From Synaphobranchus kaupii (lineage: Eukaryota > Chordata > Actinopteri > Anguilliformes > Synaphobranchidae), in the NCBI GenBank assembly GCA_029718625.1, contig CM056383.1, forward strand, positions 20,623,930 to 20,687,929: DNA of 64,000 nucleotides. Direction: 5' to 3'. Below are positions 1 to 9,875 of the stretch, piece by piece (the first letter of the stretch is position 1; the number at the start of each line of letters is the position of its first letter). The notes beneath the pieces were generated by a model. The model saw only the letters and a program-made list of their open reading frames with translations. It was not told the DNA's origin and searched no databases. The position numbers and the translations under genes were made by a program.

Positions 1-73
1 CTCAGTGTCTGGAATTCCATAGGCAAAAATATAACACCACTCTTTCATAAGAAAGTCACTCGATTAACATTTG
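1..73. other. Flanking sequence upstream of chromovirus A
   Basis: Short AT-rich stretch before the 5' LTR. No gene or recognisable repeat is seen in it. Confidence 0.5.
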
Positions 74-78
74 TTTAC

Positions 79-801
79 TGTCATGGTTTCTGGCAGCCTG
101 CTGTTGTTTCTGCGGTTGTTCTTTCATTTGACGACATTTGGGCAATCTATCGGATTTTTCCGCCTCTGTTTCGGTGTTTGAATCTCGCCCGGCAATTATT
201 CCTTTCACCTGTTTTGGATTTCCTGCCAGTTATAAATAGCCCAGGACTTCCGCATTTCCGACGCTTCGATATTGTCTTTGCTTTTTGACTATCGGAGTCG
301 GTAAGGTAAAGGATAGCGGTCTCTACGTTTCTGGTTGTTACTCATCAGAAACGTAGGTAGTCCGGTTAAAGAGTTAGGGTAAAGATTTATTTAGTCTTTT
401 TGTTTCCTTTTCTCTCTTTATCCTTTTATATTCCTCTACCTGTTACCTTTTGTTCAGCTCCTTCACACCTAGAGCTGTAGGTAACCGGTTCTTTTTTCTA
501 TTACGTTTCTTTCGCCCTTGTTACACGGGCTTTCTTTTGTTTTTCTCTGACCTCTAGTTATACCACTCTTGTGTGAGTGCGTGAGGTTCCTTTGTTGTTT
601 ACTACTCGCGATCGCCGTGTTTGCCCTCTTTTGGGGTTGTTTTGTGTTGGCTTACGCCAGGAGGTTTTGATTCCCATTATTTTGTTTCATTTCTCTCATC
701 ACTGCGGAGCTGTCCGCTTAGTGGCGTATTTCTCACGAAATACGCTTTCAGATTCATTGGTTGTGGCATTTGGTTCTCCGAACCTTACACTCCCCCTTAC
801 A
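79..801 (+). repeat. 5' LTR of chromovirus A
   Basis: Direct repeat of 10924-11554, starting TGTCATGG and ending TTACA. It is 723 bp against 631 bp for the 3' copy. The difference comes mainly from segments absent in the 3' LTR, one near 160-195 and one near 685-745. A TATA-like TATAAAT lies at 231-237. The bases after it (GAATATCAAAGCC) hold the presumed primer-binding site, but no tRNA match was recognised. Confidence 0.92.
231..237 (+). promoter_or_regulatory. TATA-like box in the 5' LTR of chromovirus A
   Basis: TATAAAT in the context GTTATAAATAGCCC. The same position in the 3' LTR reads TATAAAA (11051-11057), and the 3' LTR of copy B has TATAAAT at 50643-50649. Conservation of position supports a core promoter for the genomic RNA. 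This is inferred from position only. Confidence 0.6.
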
Positions 802-816
802 GAATATCAAAGCCTT

Positions 817-2139
817 ATGGAAGGGCCAGCTAAACCACTGGTTTCTGATAAAGGACCGGCCAGTCAGGGCGCTACAGGGGTTACAGAGGAGGCTATTCTC
901 ACCTTACAAACAACAACACCAGTTGATGCTTTCCAATATCAGGGAGAATGCCTTAAAAAATTTACGGAGAGTCTCCACAGATTCTCTGTTGCTGTCAATC
1001 CACCCCCAGTTGCACAAGCACCTACACCTCCCATACCAGCTCCACATACCCTTAAAGAGCCTAAGCTACAACTACCGGATCGCTATGGTGGGGAATCGGG
1101 ACAATGCCGGCCATTCCTAACGCAGTGCCTAATATTTTTTCTCGTTTCTCTACACCAGAATCCTGATGATCCAGTGCCTGATATTTTTTCTCGTTTCTCT
1201 ACACCAGAATCCCAGGTAGCTTTCATTTTGTCATTATTAAATGACCAGGCTCTTGCGTGGGCAGACCCTCTTATTCGTGCCAATGCCCCTGTCGTTCGTG
1301 ATCCAATTCAGCTTATGAACGAGATGCAACTGGTTTTCGACCACAAAGTTTCGGGGGAGGAGGCGGCTAGGAAACTCACCAGCTTGTGTCAAGGCACTAA
1401 GACAGTAGCGGCTTTTTCTATTACATTTCGAGCGCTAGCCGGGGAGACGGGATGGTCGGACGGCCCTTTAAAATCATTATTTCTCCAAGCATTATCCAAT
1501 CCCATCAAGGATGCTTTAGCTATGCTAGAACCACCCGCTACTTTAAGTAAATTGATAACTGCTGCTATACGTCTTGATAACTGGATTAGAGAATGTGAAC
1601 GTGCGATTAAAGATCAGCCGTCCCATTTTCGATCCGTGTTATCAAGACACACTCCGCCTACTGTGCCCACCTACTTCTCCGTGGATCAGGAGGAGCCCAT
1701 GCAGATGGATGGGCTGTCTCTCCACAAATCTAAGGGGGTGCAACCGCAGGAGCACTGGTGCCGTTACTGTAGGCGTAAGGGTCATGTAAAGGATCAGTGT
1801 CCCAAGTTGGGGGGGAAACGAGGGGTCTCACTGGGGAAACCGAGATCTCCATTGACACAAAATAGTACTCGTTCTTGGACCCTTTTACCTGTCCAGCTGC
1901 TTTGGAATGGGCGCTCGGTTGGCGTAGACGCCTTTATTGATTCTGGAGCAGTCGAGTGTTTCATTGACGCTAAATGGGCTAGGGAATTAGAGATTCCTAC
2001 TCACCGACTCACTAGTTCCCGTCAGGTTACAGCTCTCGATAGTCGCCCCTTAGGCTCCGGGATCATTGAGGAGATAACTGGTCCTTTAATTATGCGCATT
2101 TCTCTCCAGAGGCACTCGGAGATCTTTTTTTTTAGTTGA
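817..2139 (+). CDS. gag-pro: Gag-protease of chromovirus A
   Basis: Gag forms the particle core and the fused aspartic protease processes the polyprotein. The ATG at 817 is chosen because it lies just after the LTR and aligns with the gag start of copy B at 45974; the frame is also open upstream into the LTR. A CCHC zinc knuckle ([15 protein letters not shown]-x2-C-x4-H-x4-C) lies near codons 315-330. The protease signature IDSGAVECF has its catalytic Asp codon at 1939-1941. Compared with copy B, a 13-base deletion and a 49-base tandem duplication (units starting at 1123 and 1172) together keep the frame. The frame ends at 2139 after a run of nine T (2125-2133), where it shifts out of register with pol. 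In an intact element gag, protease and pol would presumably be continuous here. Confidence 0.85.
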   Translation: MEGPAKPLVSDKGPASQGATGVTEEAILTLQTTTPVDAFQYQGECLKKFTESLHRFSVAVNPPPVAQAPTPPIPAPHTLKEPKLQLPDRYGGESGQCRPFLTQCLIFFLVSLHQNPDDPVPDIFSRFSTPESQVAFILSLLNDQALAWADPLIRANAPVVRDPIQLMNEMQLVFDHKVSGEEAARKLTSLCQGTKTVAAFSITFRALAGETGWSDGPLKSLFLQALSNPIKDALAMLEPPATLSKLITAAIRLDNWIRECERAIKDQPSHFRSVLSRHTPPTVPTYFSVDQEEPMQMDGLSLHKSKGVQPQEHWCRYCRRKGHVKDQCPKLGGKRGVSLGKPRSPLTQNSTRSWTLLPVQLLWNGRSVGVDAFIDSGAVECFIDAKWARELEIPTHRLTSSRQVTALDSRPLGSGIIEEITGPLIMRISLQRHSEIFFFS

Positions 2140-4141
2140 ATCTCCGTCGTATCCACTCGTTCTGGGACATTCATGGCTGAGTTTGCATAACCCTCATGTT
2201 AGTTGGGGTAGAGAGAGGGATCCTATTAGTCAGTGGGGTTCACGGTGTCAACCCCACTGTCGAACTTTCATTTATCCTTCGTCGGGCTGCATACCTGACG
2301 GTTCCGATTTCAGCTCTGATAGTGAGTGGGAGGAAGCGGAGTTTCGCTCTGATCAAGATACTCCCTCCGTTTTCACTGGGAGTGGAGAGGAGAGTCTGTC
2401 CTGGGATCACTTTGCTGAGGGGGGTTCTTTAGAGGAGGATAGCCTTTCTTTTTCTGAGTTTGAGTGGGAGCTGTCTTCTGACGTTCCTTCCGAGACCACG
2501 GAAGTGGTAGGGTCGCTCGAATTTCGCCTGCACGCTAATGTACCAGGGGAATATTGTGACGTCGCTGAGGTTTTTAGTAAACAAAGCGCCACTATGTTAC
2601 CTCCTCATAGGCCATATGACTGTGCGATTGAGTCGTACCCTGGCACGGTCCCTCCCAGGGGCTCACTGTATTCCCTGTTGGGTCCGGAAAGCATTGTTAT
2701 GAGGGAGTACATTGAGGAGTCTTTAGCTAACGGTTTCATCAGACCTTCCACTTCACCGGCCAGTGTTGGATTTTTTTATTTTTTTTTAAAAGACGGAGGT
2801 CTGAGGCCCTGTATAGATTATAGGGGTCTCAATGACATTACCGTTAAGAACAGATATCCTCTTCCACTCATGAACTCCGCATTTGAGCGCTTACAGGGGG
2901 CGTCAGTCTTTTCCAAACTCGACCTTCGCAATGCCTACAATCTTGTGCGCATGCGTGAGGGCGATGAGTGGAAGACGCCATTTAACACACACCACGGACA
3001 CTACGAGTACCGGGTGATGCCTTTCGGCCTCACTAGCACCCCCTCTGTCTTAAAGGCGCTAGTGAATGACGTTCTCAGAGAGATGCTGGAGAGGTTCGTG
3101 TTTGTCTACCTCAACGATATTTTAATTTTCTCCCCGAATCTCTCCTCTCACGTTGGCCATGTTAGGCAGGTGTTGGAAGCGCTCCTTAAGGCGCGGCTAT
3201 TCGTTAAAGCCGAGAAGTGCTCGTTCCACACTGATTTTGTTTCTTTCTTGGGTTCCATTGTGGCAGACGGAAAAGTCCTTATGGACCCAGAGAAAGTTTT
3301 GGCGGTCAAGAACTGGCCCACTCCAGCATCAGTGAAACAGGTGCAGCGCTTTCTGGGCTTTGCTCATTTTTATCGGCAGTTCATCCGCAATTTTAGCACG
3401 GTAGTCGCACCTGTCACAGCCCTTACAAAAAAAACATCATCCTCGCGGTTCCAGTGGAACCCTAGGGCTGAGGCAGCGTTCACAGAGCTAAAAAACAGGT
3501 CTAGCTCTGAACCCATTTTAATAACTCCTAATCCCTCCCTCCCCTTTGTGGTAGAGGTGGATGCTTCAGAGCTGGGTGTGGGAGCCATTCTGTCCCAGTA
3601 CTCCCCGCTGGACTATAAAATGCACCCATGCGCGTATTTCTCTCGTGCCTTAACACCTGCCAAGAGAAATTACGACGTAGGGGACCGGGAGCTGTTGGCA
3701 GTCAAATTGGCGTTGGAGGAGTGGCATCATTGGTTAGAAGGAGCCGAGCACCCTTTCACTGTCTGGACCAACCACAAAAATTTAGAATATGTCCAACAGG
3801 CCAAGACGTGCAACTCCCGTCAAGCCCGATGGGCATTATTCTTCGCCCGGTTTAGGTTTATACTGACCTACCAACCCGGGTCGAAGAATAGTAAGCCGGA
3901 TGCGCTGTTGCGCATCTACGGCCGCACCGATAAGGAAGTGCACCCAGAGCCTATCGTACCGACCGCCCTGATTGTAGCTCCGGTGATGTGGGAGATTGAG
4001 GCGGCCATTCAAAAGGCATTACGCTCAGACCCGGGCCCAGGTGGGGGTCCATCTCATTGTCTGTTTGTTCCGCCCCGTATCAGATCACGGGTTCTCCAGT
4101 GGGGTCACTCTTCACAGCCATCCTGGCATCCACCGGACTAG
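2134..4141 (+). pseudogene. pol: Reverse transcriptase-RNase H of chromovirus A (disabled)
   Basis: The frame is open from the T-run at 2125-2133 to a stop at 4141. After a protease tail and an acidic linker come RT motifs: [24 protein letters not shown] (motif A Asp present), [11 protein letters not shown] and [11 protein letters not shown]. The last is the active-site box, and its first Asp is Asn (AAC at 3113-3115). RNase H follows with [17 protein letters not shown] and [10 protein letters not shown]; the Asp expected before HKNL is also Asn (AAC at 3770-3772). The start of the integrase follows, then the frame breaks at SQPSWHPPD. Both Asp-to-Asn changes fit loss of a CpG. RT and RNase H activity would both be lost in this copy. 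Confidence 0.85.
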
Positions 4142-4335
4142 GGAATTTTTGTCACGGCACTTTTGGTGACCTAATATGGAGAGCGACGTGCGGGAATTTG
4201 TCGCCGCTTGTTCGGTCTGTGCCCGCAGCAAGGGATCTCGGCTCCCATCCTCTGGCCTCTTACGCCCCTTACCCGTTCCCAGCCGTCCTTAGAGCCATGT
4301 CGCCCTGGACTTTGTTACTTTGTTACTTTGTTACG
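4142..4335 (+). pseudogene. Integrase N-terminal remnant of chromovirus A, before the L2 insertion
   Basis: In a shifted frame this stretch still matches the integrase zinc-binding region of copy B ([17 protein letters not shown] at about 49330-49378), for example [21 protein letters not shown] coding at 4187-4240. Relative to copy B, bases are missing around 4110-4170. It ends in three tandem copies of ACTTTGTT against the first 259-bp monomer of the L2 element. The integrase resumes after the L2 at about 9876. Confidence 0.7.
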
Positions 4336-6379
4336 AGAGTGCAAGCAGACCCGCGTTGTCAATCTACCGTCGGATAGGATTAAGTATCGTCTTTTTCATT
4401 TGGTTCAGCTGTGCGTTAGCTGATTGAACTGTTTGTAGTGTAGTCACGGTTTAGTTAATGTAAATTGCAGCATTACCAACCACTTGTTTACTTGCTTTGT
4501 GTTTCTAGGTCTAGTAAATTGCTAGTGTTTTGTGTTGCTAATCGCAAATAGATTCACCTGAGTGAATAAATAGCGTGTTTAGCATTCCTAGTTCAGAGTG
4601 CAAGCAGACCCGCGTTGTCAATCTACCGTCGGATAGGATTAAGTATCGTCTTTTCATTTGGTTCAGCTGTGCGTTAGCTGATTGAACTGTTTGTAGTGTA
4701 GTCACGGTTTAGTTAATGTAAATTGCAGCATTACCAACCACTTGTTTACTTGCTTTGTGTTTCTAGGTCTAGTAAATTGCTAGTGTTTTGTGTTGCTAAT
4801 CGCAAATAGATTCACCTGAGTGAATAAATAGCGTGTTTAGCATTCCTAGTTCAGAGTGCAAGCAGACCCGCGTTGTCAATCTACCGTCGGATAGGATTAA
4901 GTATCGTCTTTTTCATTTGGTTCAGCTGTGCGTTAGCTGATTGAACTGTTTGTAGTGTAGTCACGGTTTAGTTAATGTAAATTGCAGCATTACCAACCAC
5001 TTGTTTACTTGCTTTGTGTTTCTAGGTCTAGTAAATTGCTAGTGTTTTGTGTTGCTAATCGCAAATAGATTCACCTGAGTGAATAAATAGCGTGTTTAGC
5101 ATTCCTAGTTCAGAGTGCAAGCAGACCCACGTTGTCAATCTACCGTCAGATAGGATTAAGTATCGTCTTTTTCATTTGGTTCAGCTGTGCGTTAGCTGAT
5201 TGAACTGTTTGTAGTGTAGTCACGGTTTAGTTAATGTAAATTGCAGCATTACCAACCACTTGTTTACTTGCTTTGTGTTTCTAGGTCTAGTAAATTGCTA
5301 GTGTTTTGTGTTGCTAATCGCAAATAGATTCACCTGAGTGAATAAATAGCGTGTTTAGCATTCCTAGTTCAGAGTGCAAGCAGACCCACGTTGTCAATCT
5401 ACCGTCGGATAGGATTAAGTATCGTCTTTTTCATTTGGTTCAGCTGTGCGTTAGCTGATTGAACTGTTTGTAGTGTAGTCACGGTTTAGTTAATGTAAAT
5501 TGCAGCATTACCAACCACTTGTTTACTTGCTTTGTGTTTCTAGGTCTAGTAAATTGCTAGTGTTTTGTGTTGCTAATCGCAAATAGATTCACCTGAGTGA
5601 ATAAATAGCGTGTTTAGCATTCCTAGTTCAGAGTGCAAGCAGACCCACGTTGTCAATCTACCGTCAGATAGGATTAAGTATCGTCTTTTTCATTTGGTTC
5701 AGCTGTGCGTTAGCTGATTAAACTGTTTGTAGTGTAGTCACGGTTTAGTTAATGTAAATTGCAGCATTACCAACCACTTGTTTACTTGCTTTGTGTTTCT
5801 AGGTCTAGTAAATTGCTAGTGTTTTGTGTTGCTAATCGCAAATAGATTCACCTGAGTGAATAAATAGCGTGTTTAGCATTCCTAGTTCAGAGTGCAAGCA
5901 GACCCACGTTGTCAATCTACCGTCGGATAGGATTAAGTATCGTCTTTTTCATTTGGTTCAGCTGTGCGTTAGCTGATTGAACTGTTTGTAGTGTAGTCAC
6001 GGTTTAGTTAATGTAAATTGCAGCATTACCAACCACTTGTTTACTTGCTTTGTGTTTCTAGGTCTAGTAAATTGCTAGTGTTTTGTGTTGCTAATCGCAA
6101 ATAGATTCACCTGAGTGAATAAATAGCGTGTTTAGCATTCCTAGTTCAGAGTGCAAGCAGACCCACGTTGTCAATCTACCGTCGGATAGGATTAAGTATC
6201 GTCTTTTTCATTTGGTTCAGCTGTGCGTTAGCTGATTGAACTGTTTGTAGTGTAGTCACGGTTTAGTTAATGTAAATTGCAGCATTACCAACCACTTGTT
6301 TACTTGCTTTGTGTTTCTAGGTCTAGTAAATTGCTAGTGTTTTGTGTTGCTAATCGCAAATAGATTCACCTGAGTGAAT
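4336..6379 (+). repeat. Tandem array of eight 259-bp monomers at the 5' end of the L2
   Basis: Copies begin with AGAGTGCAAGCAGACCC at 4336, 4595, 4853, 5112, 5371, 5630, 5889 and 6148. Spacing is 259 bp except one 258 (copy 1 to copy 3 region, one T missing in a T-run of copy 2). Copies are nearly identical. The last is cut short at TTCACCTGAGTGAA (6379) and joins the unique leader. Copies 1-3 read GACCCGCG and copies 4-8 read GACCCACG; copies 4 and 6 share CCGTCAGATA where the rest read CCGTCGGATA. Position directly upstream of the ORF suggests repeated promoter or 5' UTR units, as known for mouse L1. Promoter function is inferred, not seen. Confidence 0.92.
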
Positions 6380-6437
6380 TAGCCCTGCAAGCAGCTGAGT
6401 GCAATCGAGAAATTAGCCAACTCTATAAGTTAAAGTA

Positions 6438-6463
6438 GAGGCTGCCGTGAAGACGGCAGCCTC
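6438..6463 (+). promoter_or_regulatory. Perfect 11-bp hairpin in the L2 5' leader
   Basis: GAGGCTGCCGT (6438-6448), loop GAAG (6449-6452), ACGGCAGCCTC (6453-6463). The stem is GC-rich and perfectly paired, 63 bases before the ATG at 6527. It may shape translation or RNP binding of the LINE RNA; that role is inferred. There is no U-run after it, so it does not look like a bacterial-type terminator. Confidence 0.7.
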
Positions 6464-6526
6464 GTCGGTAATTTGAACAGCTTGTAATGATCCTCCCCCA
6501 CCTAACCTGTCTTCTCACCCCCTACC

Positions 6527-9446
6527 ATGTGTCTAACCCCCATTCCTCTGTGCTCCATGCCTCGCTCCTGGAGGCCCAACCACCGCAGACGCTGTCCGGC
6601 TAACCTGGTCTACCCACCGCTGTCCTCTCATAAGGAACTCTCAGTGGTGGGTGGACTATGGAACTGCCGGTCAGCTGTCCAGAAAGCTGACTTCATCACT
6701 GCATATGCCAAGTTGAAGTCCCTCCACTTCCTGGCTCTCACTGAGACCTGGATCACTCCAGATAACACAGCCACTCCAGCTGCTCTGTCTGCTGGCTACT
6801 CCTTCTCCCACACCCCCAGGGCCTCAGGCAGAGGCGGGGGTACTGGTTTGCTCATTTCCACGTCCTGGAAATTCTCTATTCCCACTGTACCCTGCCTGAA
6901 TATCTCCTCCTTTGAGTTTCATGCAGTCACTGTAACTCACCCATCTGCACTTAACATTGTTGTTCTCTATCGCCCCCCAGGTCCGCTCGGCGCTTTCCTG
7001 GATGAACTAGACACACTCCTGAGCTCCTTCCCTGAGGATGGTACCCCAGTAATCCTACTGGGAGACTTCAACCTCCAACCAGACAGCACCCAGCTATCCA
7101 GTGTCACCTCACTCCTCCAGTCCTTTGCCCTCACTCAGTCCCCATCGCCTGCCACCCACAATGGTGGTAACCAACTGGACCTTGTACTCACCAGGAGTTG
7201 CGCCACATCTGAACTCACGGTGACCCCCCTCCACGTATCGGACCATTTCTTTATCTCATTTTCTCTCTCCTGCCCACTCTCCCTCAAATCCGCTAACAAC
7301 CCACCCGCTGTTATGTTCAGGAGAAATCTCCGCACCCTCTCTCACACCTCTCTCACTACTTCTGCTCTCTCTGCACTTCCTCCTCCTGCTACCTTTGCTA
7401 AAATGCCCATTGATGTCGCCACCTCTGTGTTTAACTCATGCCTCTCTCAGTCTCTCAACTCACTATGCCCTCTTGTCTCCAAACCAGCCCGATTATCACC
7501 CCCTTCCCCGTGGCTGACGGATTCTCTCAGATCCAGCAGAACCATGCTACGAGCCGCTGAGAGAAAGTGGAGGAAATCCAGATCCCCAGATGACCTGGCC
7601 TCCTACCACACTCTGCTGGCAGCCTTCACAGCTGCAACTACATCAGCTAAAACTTCATTTTTTCAGTCGAAAATTGATACATGTCTATCTAACCCACGCA
7701 AACTCTTTTCCACCTTCTCCTCCCTGCTCACCCCCCCCTCCACCCCCTTCACCCTCCTCCCTCTCTGCAGATGACTTCCTGACCCACTTTGAGGGGAAGG
7801 TGGCTGCGATCCGGAACTCCTTCACGCATCCGGTGACACCCCACATCCCCCATACTGAACCCATCGCTACACTGTCGTCCTTCAAGACTCTGAAGGACTC
7901 CGATGTGCTCGAGCTGGTGACGCGCCAGCGCGCAACCACCTGTCCACTAGACCCCATACCTTCAGCAGTCCTCCAGTCTATATCTGCTGAGCTCCTTCCA
8001 TATCTGTCCTCCGTTATTAACACCTCCCTAATCTGTGGCCATGTTCCTGCTGCCTTTAAAACTGCCCGTGTAACCCCACTCCTTAAAAAACCTAGCTTAG
8101 ATCCCGCTGATGTCAGGAACTACCGTCCTGTATCTCTCTTGCCCTTCCTGTCCAAAACACTTGAACGCGCTGTCCTTAACCAACTGTCTGTTTTTCTCCA
8201 CCAGAACAACCTGCTTGACCCGCATCAGTCTGGCTTCAGAACCGGCCATTCCACCGAAACTGCTCTCCTGGCTGTGACTGAGGCACTCGCCACTGCTAGA
8301 GCCTCCTCCCTCTCCTCTGTTCTGATTCTCCTTGACCTGTCTGCGGCATTCGACACGGTCAACCACAAACTCCTGATCTCCACACTCGCTGAGATGGGCA
8401 TTTCTGGAACTGCCCTCTCTTGGTTTGTATCGTACCTCACTGATAGATCCTACCAAGTCTCCTGGAAGGGTTCCGTCTCTGCTCCCCGTCCCCTGTCTAC
8501 AGGAGTCCCGCAGGGATCTGTACTGGGTCCTCTGCTGTTCTCTATGTATACTAAGTCTCTTGGCTCAGTAATCCATTCACATGGCTTCTCATACCATAGC
8601 TATGCTGACGATACTCAACTCTTCCTCTCTTTCCCTCCCTCTACCCCACAGGTTAAGGAGAGGATATCTGCTTGTCTGACTGACATCTCTGAGTGGATGG
8701 CTACCCATCACCTGAAGCTCAACCTTGACAAGACAGAGCTCCTCTTCATGCCGTACAAGACCTCCCCACTACATGACCTCTCCATCACCGTTGATGGGAC
8801 CGTGGTGGCTGCCTCCCGCTCTGCAAGGAACCTGGGGGTGGTCCTGGACGACCGGCTGGACTTCAAAGAGCACATCAGGGCGACGGCACGGTCCTGCAGG
8901 TTCCTCCTGTACAACATCAGGAGGATTCGACCGTACCTGACCACCTACTCCACCCAGCTTCTTGTCCAGACCATGGTCACCTCACGCCTGGACTACTGCA
9001 ACTCCCTGCTCGCAAGCCTACCGGCCTGCGCCATTCTGCCTCTTCAACTCATCCAGAATGCAGCTGCCCGGCTTGTGTTCAACCTCCCGAAATTTTCCCA
9101 CGTAACCCCCCTGCTGAGGTCTCTCCACTGGCTGCCAGTTGCAGCCAGGATCAGGTTCAAAGTTCTGACCCTGGCCTACACTGCAGCAAATAGGACAGGC
9201 CCCGCCTACCTGCAGGACTTAATCCAGAACTATGTTCCTGCTCGACCACTTCGCTCTTCTACAGCAGGGCGACTGGCACTTCCCCCCCTCCGTGTCAAAG
9301 GCTCTCGCTTGTCCCGACTGCGGAGTTTTTCCACATTAGCACCTCAGTGGTGGAATGAACTTCCCATTCCCCTACGTTCTACTCCAACCCTGCCTGCATT
9401 CCGTCGAGGCCTGAAGACACACCTCTTCAGACTCCACCTTGACTGA
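6527..9446 (+). CDS. L2 LINE endonuclease-reverse transcriptase (one apparent frameshift)
   Basis: Drives target-primed reverse transcription. From the ATG at 6527: APE-type endonuclease with LTETWITP, LLGDFNLQP and VSDHFFISF; then RT with NYRPVSLLP, HQSGFRTGHSTETALL, LLDLSAAFDTVNHKLL, GVPQGSVLGPLLF and YADDTQLFL (YADD at 8601-8612, catalytic Asps present); then a C-terminal region ending LKTHLFRLHLD, stop at 9446. About 970 codons in total. The reading frame changes within the C-rich stretch at about 7728-7770: the first part (6527-7774) and the second (open through 7590-9446) are in different frames, and both read SLLTPP/PPPPSPSSL there. A single-base change in a C-run, real or a sequencing error, is the only lesion seen. 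It resembles an autonomous element far more than the other mobile elements here do. Confidence 0.88.
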
Positions 9447-9506
9447 TATCCTCACCTAGGAATATCAGTTCCCTGTTCCCTGTGTTTTCCTGTTTGTTTA
9501 TTATAG

Positions 9507-9676
9507 TTTATAATAGTATTTGGAATGGTTTATAATAGCATAGTTTATAATAGTATTTGGAATGGTTTATAATAGTATAGTTTATAATAGTATTTGGAAT
9601 GGTTTATAATAGCATAGTTTATAATAGTATTTGGAATGGTTTATAATAGTATAGTTTATAATAGTATTTGGAATGA
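9507..9676 (+). repeat. 37-bp minisatellite in the L2 3' UTR
   Basis: A partial unit (9507-9528) is followed by four 37-bp units at 9529, 9566, 9603 and 9640, each running from TTTATAATAG to TTTGGAATGG. The eleventh base alternates C, T, C, T, so the array looks like a duplicated 74-bp dimer. Confidence 0.85.
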
Positions 9677-9820
9677 AAGTGTGGTGTTGCTGATTTGCCC
9701 ACAGCTTACTGTGAACTACAGTCAATGTTCATTGCTAGGGATAGCTGCTACATTATGCAAAGGATGTGCTTTGCCTTGTCTGTTCTGTAATGATGATGAT
9801 GTCTCTGTACGCACTTACTG

Positions 9821-9873
9821 TACGTCGCTTTGGATAAAAGCGTCTGCTAAATAAATGTAATGTAATGTAATGT
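9821..9873 (+). other. L2 3' end and short-repeat tail
   Basis: TACGTCGCTTTGGATAAAAGCG followed by TCTGCTAAATAAATG and TGTAA-type repeats. This 3' end is typical of fish L2 LINEs and of the SINEs they mobilise; it is where the reverse transcriptase starts. The chromovirus integrase resumes immediately after it. Confidence 0.8.
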
Positions 9874-9875
9874 AC

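Larger units (their letters stand above)
4336..9873 (+). mobile_element. L2-clade LINE with tandem 5' monomers
   Basis: Inserted in the integrase of chromovirus A in the same orientation. Parts in order: eight near-identical 259-bp monomers (4336-6379); a unique leader with a strong hairpin (6380-6526); one long endonuclease-reverse transcriptase frame (6527-9446); and a 3' UTR with a 37-bp minisatellite and the L2-type end GTCGCTTTGGATAAAAGCG followed by TGTAA repeats to 9873. Interrupted integrase coding on both sides proves insertion after the chromovirus. A clean target duplication is not obvious: the left flank has ACTTTGTT three times, the right flank starts near ACTTGTTT. No ORF1 is present in the leader. 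Clade assignment rests on RT and C-terminal motifs (RSLHWLPV, WNELP, HLFRLHLD) and the 3' end. Confidence 0.9.

Noticed and set aside
801..820. tRNA primer-binding site of chromovirus A
   Set aside because: No match to a tRNA 3' end starting TGG was recognised after the LTR; such elements may also self-prime.
4336..6379. Tandem 259-bp array as a hammerhead-ribozyme-bearing repeat or a CRISPR-like array
   Set aside because: No CTGATGA/GAAA core was found and units are contiguous without spacers.
4336..6379. Array as a centromeric satellite
   Set aside because: It ends at a LINE leader and starts at the insertion point in the integrase, with only eight units.
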